Source of the DNA: Actinoallomurus purpureus
GTDB lineage: Bacteria; Actinomycetota; Actinomycetes; Streptosporangiales; Streptosporangiaceae
NCBI RefSeq assembly: GCF_024055795.1
Contig: NZ_JAMXMY010000024.1
Span: 1-64,000 of the forward strand
Length of the DNA: 64,000 nt
Direction of reading: 5' to 3'
Positions 60,765 to 64,000 of this stretch are shown piece after piece (the stretch's first letter is position 1; every line of letters begins with the position of its first letter). The notes below the pieces were generated by a model that did not search any database, was not told the origin of the DNA, and saw nothing but the letters and a program-made list of their open reading frames with translations. The translations under genes were made by a program, and so were the position numbers.

Positions 60765-61422
60765 GAAACCTCCCCGGCGTGTACACCGGAGAGCGAAAGT
60801 CGCTCCGTCAGCCGCTCCATGTCGCCCCTCCGAGGAATCCCGATGTAGTAGATGCGGTTGTCGTCCACCGAAACCTGCATATGGGGGGCTTCTCCGCCCC
60901 TCTCCGCGTCACCATAGCGTTTCCTGCCAAGGTCACTCACAGCGATGATCTGTTGGTTCGAAGATCCACGCCACCGAAGCCCCCGATCTGCTTGGTTCAG
61001 GCGTTCAATGTACGGTCCCGCGACGACCGCATCGCACAACTCGAGAAGTTCGCGGGTGCGGGCGGACCGCCGCAGCCGTGACGCCGCGTAACCGCTGTAC
61101 ACCAGAACGTCCACCTCGGGGGACGCCCAGGCGCGAATGCCGAGCAGGAGGGCGCGCAGCGCCTCCGGCTGCTGGAACGGCTCTCCCCCGGAGATCGTGA
61201 CCCCCTCGACGTGGTCCAGCGACCGCAGCCAGCCGAGCACCGTGGAGACCGGGATGGCGGTCCGCGGATCCGCCTCCCAGGTGTCACGGGACAGGCAGCC
61301 GGGACAGTGGATCGTGCACCCCTGGGTCCAGATGCCCGCCCGGCGCCCCGGGCCGAGCGTGGTGACGGGGAAGTGCGCCTTGGCCAGCAGCAGTGTCCGC
61401 TCCTGGTCACGCGGACCGGCGT

Positions 61423-61426
<4 letters not shown>
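60752..61426 (-). CDS. Radical-SAM / 4Fe-4S activase-like protein
   Basis: A 224-residue protein. GIWTQGCTIHCPGC holds Cys37, Cys41 and Cys44 (Cx3Cx2C), the radical-SAM cluster. TISGGEPFQQPEALRALL and DVLVYSGYAASRLR resemble NrdG/PflA-like activases. GTG 61426 overlaps the AAA gene's stop as GTGA, so the start is certain. Substrate unknown. Confidence 0.85.
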
Positions 61427-63234
<1,808 letters not shown>

Positions 63235-63333
63235 CTGCCGAAGCCTAACCGCTGTGGGGCTCGTCTTCCGGAGGGTGACGACCGCGTGGTCCGAAAGGTC
63301 CGGTGATCACGCGATCGTCACCGAAAGGCCGCC

Positions 63334-63933
63334 TCAGCCGCCGACCGCGCTCGCCGGCGGAGCCTTGTCCTGGAAGCCGGCGCCCGCGCCGCCGGCGTCC
63401 TTGCGGAACCCCTCGATCCCGCCCGCGACCGAGCCGATCTCCGCCGGGTCGGCCTGCCCGCCCTTGAGCTTGCCGGCCAGGTCCTTCATCGACGCGCTGA
63501 GCTTGTCGATCGGGCCGATCAGCACCTTGCACAGAGTCGGGTCGGACTGCGCGTTGGTCTTCGCCCGCCGGAGCTGGTCGAAGGCGAACACCGCGGCGGC
63601 CGCCGCCTTGACGATCGCCCGCTTGCGTTTCGGCGCCCCGCCCTTGAAGGCGCCGTTCTTGTACGGCGTGTAGATGTAGCGCTTGAACGTGCCCGCCGCC
63701 AGGCCGGCGTTGGTGATGAACCGCGTCTTGGCGAACTTCCTCGTCGCCTTGGCCGGGCAGGCCGCCGGAGTGGCCGTCTGCCCGTAGGCCCCCGGCGCCC
63801 CCGACACGCCCGGGGCGCCCGTCGGCGCGCCATTGGCCGGGGCCTGTACCGCGGGCCGGCTCTTGGTCCCGCCGCCGCACCCCGACAGGGCGAGCAGCAT
63901 TATCGAAATGATGATAAAAGATTTCCGGAGCAT
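63334..63933 (-). CDS. Lipoprotein of unknown function
   Basis: A 199-residue protein with lipobox LSGC at about residues 16-19 (MLRKSFIIISIMLLALSGCGGG), a Pro/Gly/Ala-rich linker and a basic, mostly helical mature domain (KRKRAIVKAAAAAVFAF, IGPIDKLSASMKDLAGKLKGG). I do not recognise a family. Confidence 0.75.
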   Translation of the reverse strand: MLRKSFIIISIMLLALSGCGGGTKSRPAVQAPANGAPTGAPGVSGAPGAYGQTATPAACPAKATRKFAKTRFITNAGLAAGTFKRYIYTPYKNGAFKGGAPKRKRAIVKAAAAAVFAFDQLRRAKTNAQSDPTLCKVLIGPIDKLSASMKDLAGKLKGGQADPAEIGSVAGGIEGFRKDAGGAGAGFQDKAPPASAVGG

Positions 63934-64000
63934 TCGTTTCCCCCGAATAGCTCACTGACTTGGACAATTCCGATGCGCCCTCGGCATCGCACTTCCTTTT

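Overview
The window is very GC-rich DNA with GTG starts, GGAGG-type ribosome sites and many 4-bp ATGA/GTGA gene overlaps. It encodes chaplin-like and spore-associated-protein-A-like secreted proteins, several ECF sigma/anti-sigma sets, XRE regulators and cytochromes P450. This fits a filamentous, sporulating actinomycete, probably of the Streptosporangiales/Thermomonosporaceae type (inference; no rRNA or marker gene is present to settle it).

Left part (1-9.9 kb): a SapA-like secreted protein, a TetR remnant, an AAA-type ATPase, an isochorismatase-family hydrolase divergent from a GlxA/AraC-type regulator, an FAD monooxygenase, an RlpA-like/MauE-like coupled pair, a SigE-family sigma factor, an acyl-CoA synthetase and an intact tRNA-Ser(GCT) with its own promoter and terminator.

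Middle (9.9-39.3 kb): bounded on the right by a promoterless 3' copy of the same tRNA-Ser plus its terminator, so this 29-kb interval may be an old tRNA-targeted island. It holds secreted lectin-like, SH3-like and CHRD proteins, a sigma factor with duplicated anti-sigma factors, an alginate-lyase-like lipoprotein, adenosine deaminase, a chaplin-like protein, an NlpC/P60 hydrolase, a cyanophycin synthetase/cyanophycinase operon, a nucleotide-cyclase-like protein, a sigma factor fused to a membrane and extracellular segment, a glycerophosphodiesterase, an IS607-type element (wrecked tnpA, long intact tnpB), a LuxR regulator, a tRNA-Arg(ACG) and a PP2C/HTH gene pair whose last gene ends inside that tRNA. 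Next to it is a gene with a 21-copy 12-bp coding repeat. No integrase was found.

Right part (39.3-64 kb): an SDR remnant, a B-lectin protein, a second sigma/membrane-protein pair, a membrane protein behind an array of three 17-bp repeats, two related XRE-regulator loci (one with intact small partner genes, the other with a deletion fusion), a C39-like peptidase, a tandemly duplicated SapA-like region full of gene remnants, and a five-gene operon (adenylate-forming ligase, Cys-rich protein, P450, VOC protein, P450) that looks like a small natural-product locus. The end carries an oxidoreductase, a STAS/HATPase pair, and an operon joining a ClpB-like AAA+ ATPase, a radical-SAM protein and a zinc-ribbon/FHA protein.

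Most intergenic gaps contain strong hairpins, listed below. Functional names rest on motifs read by eye; no database search was possible.
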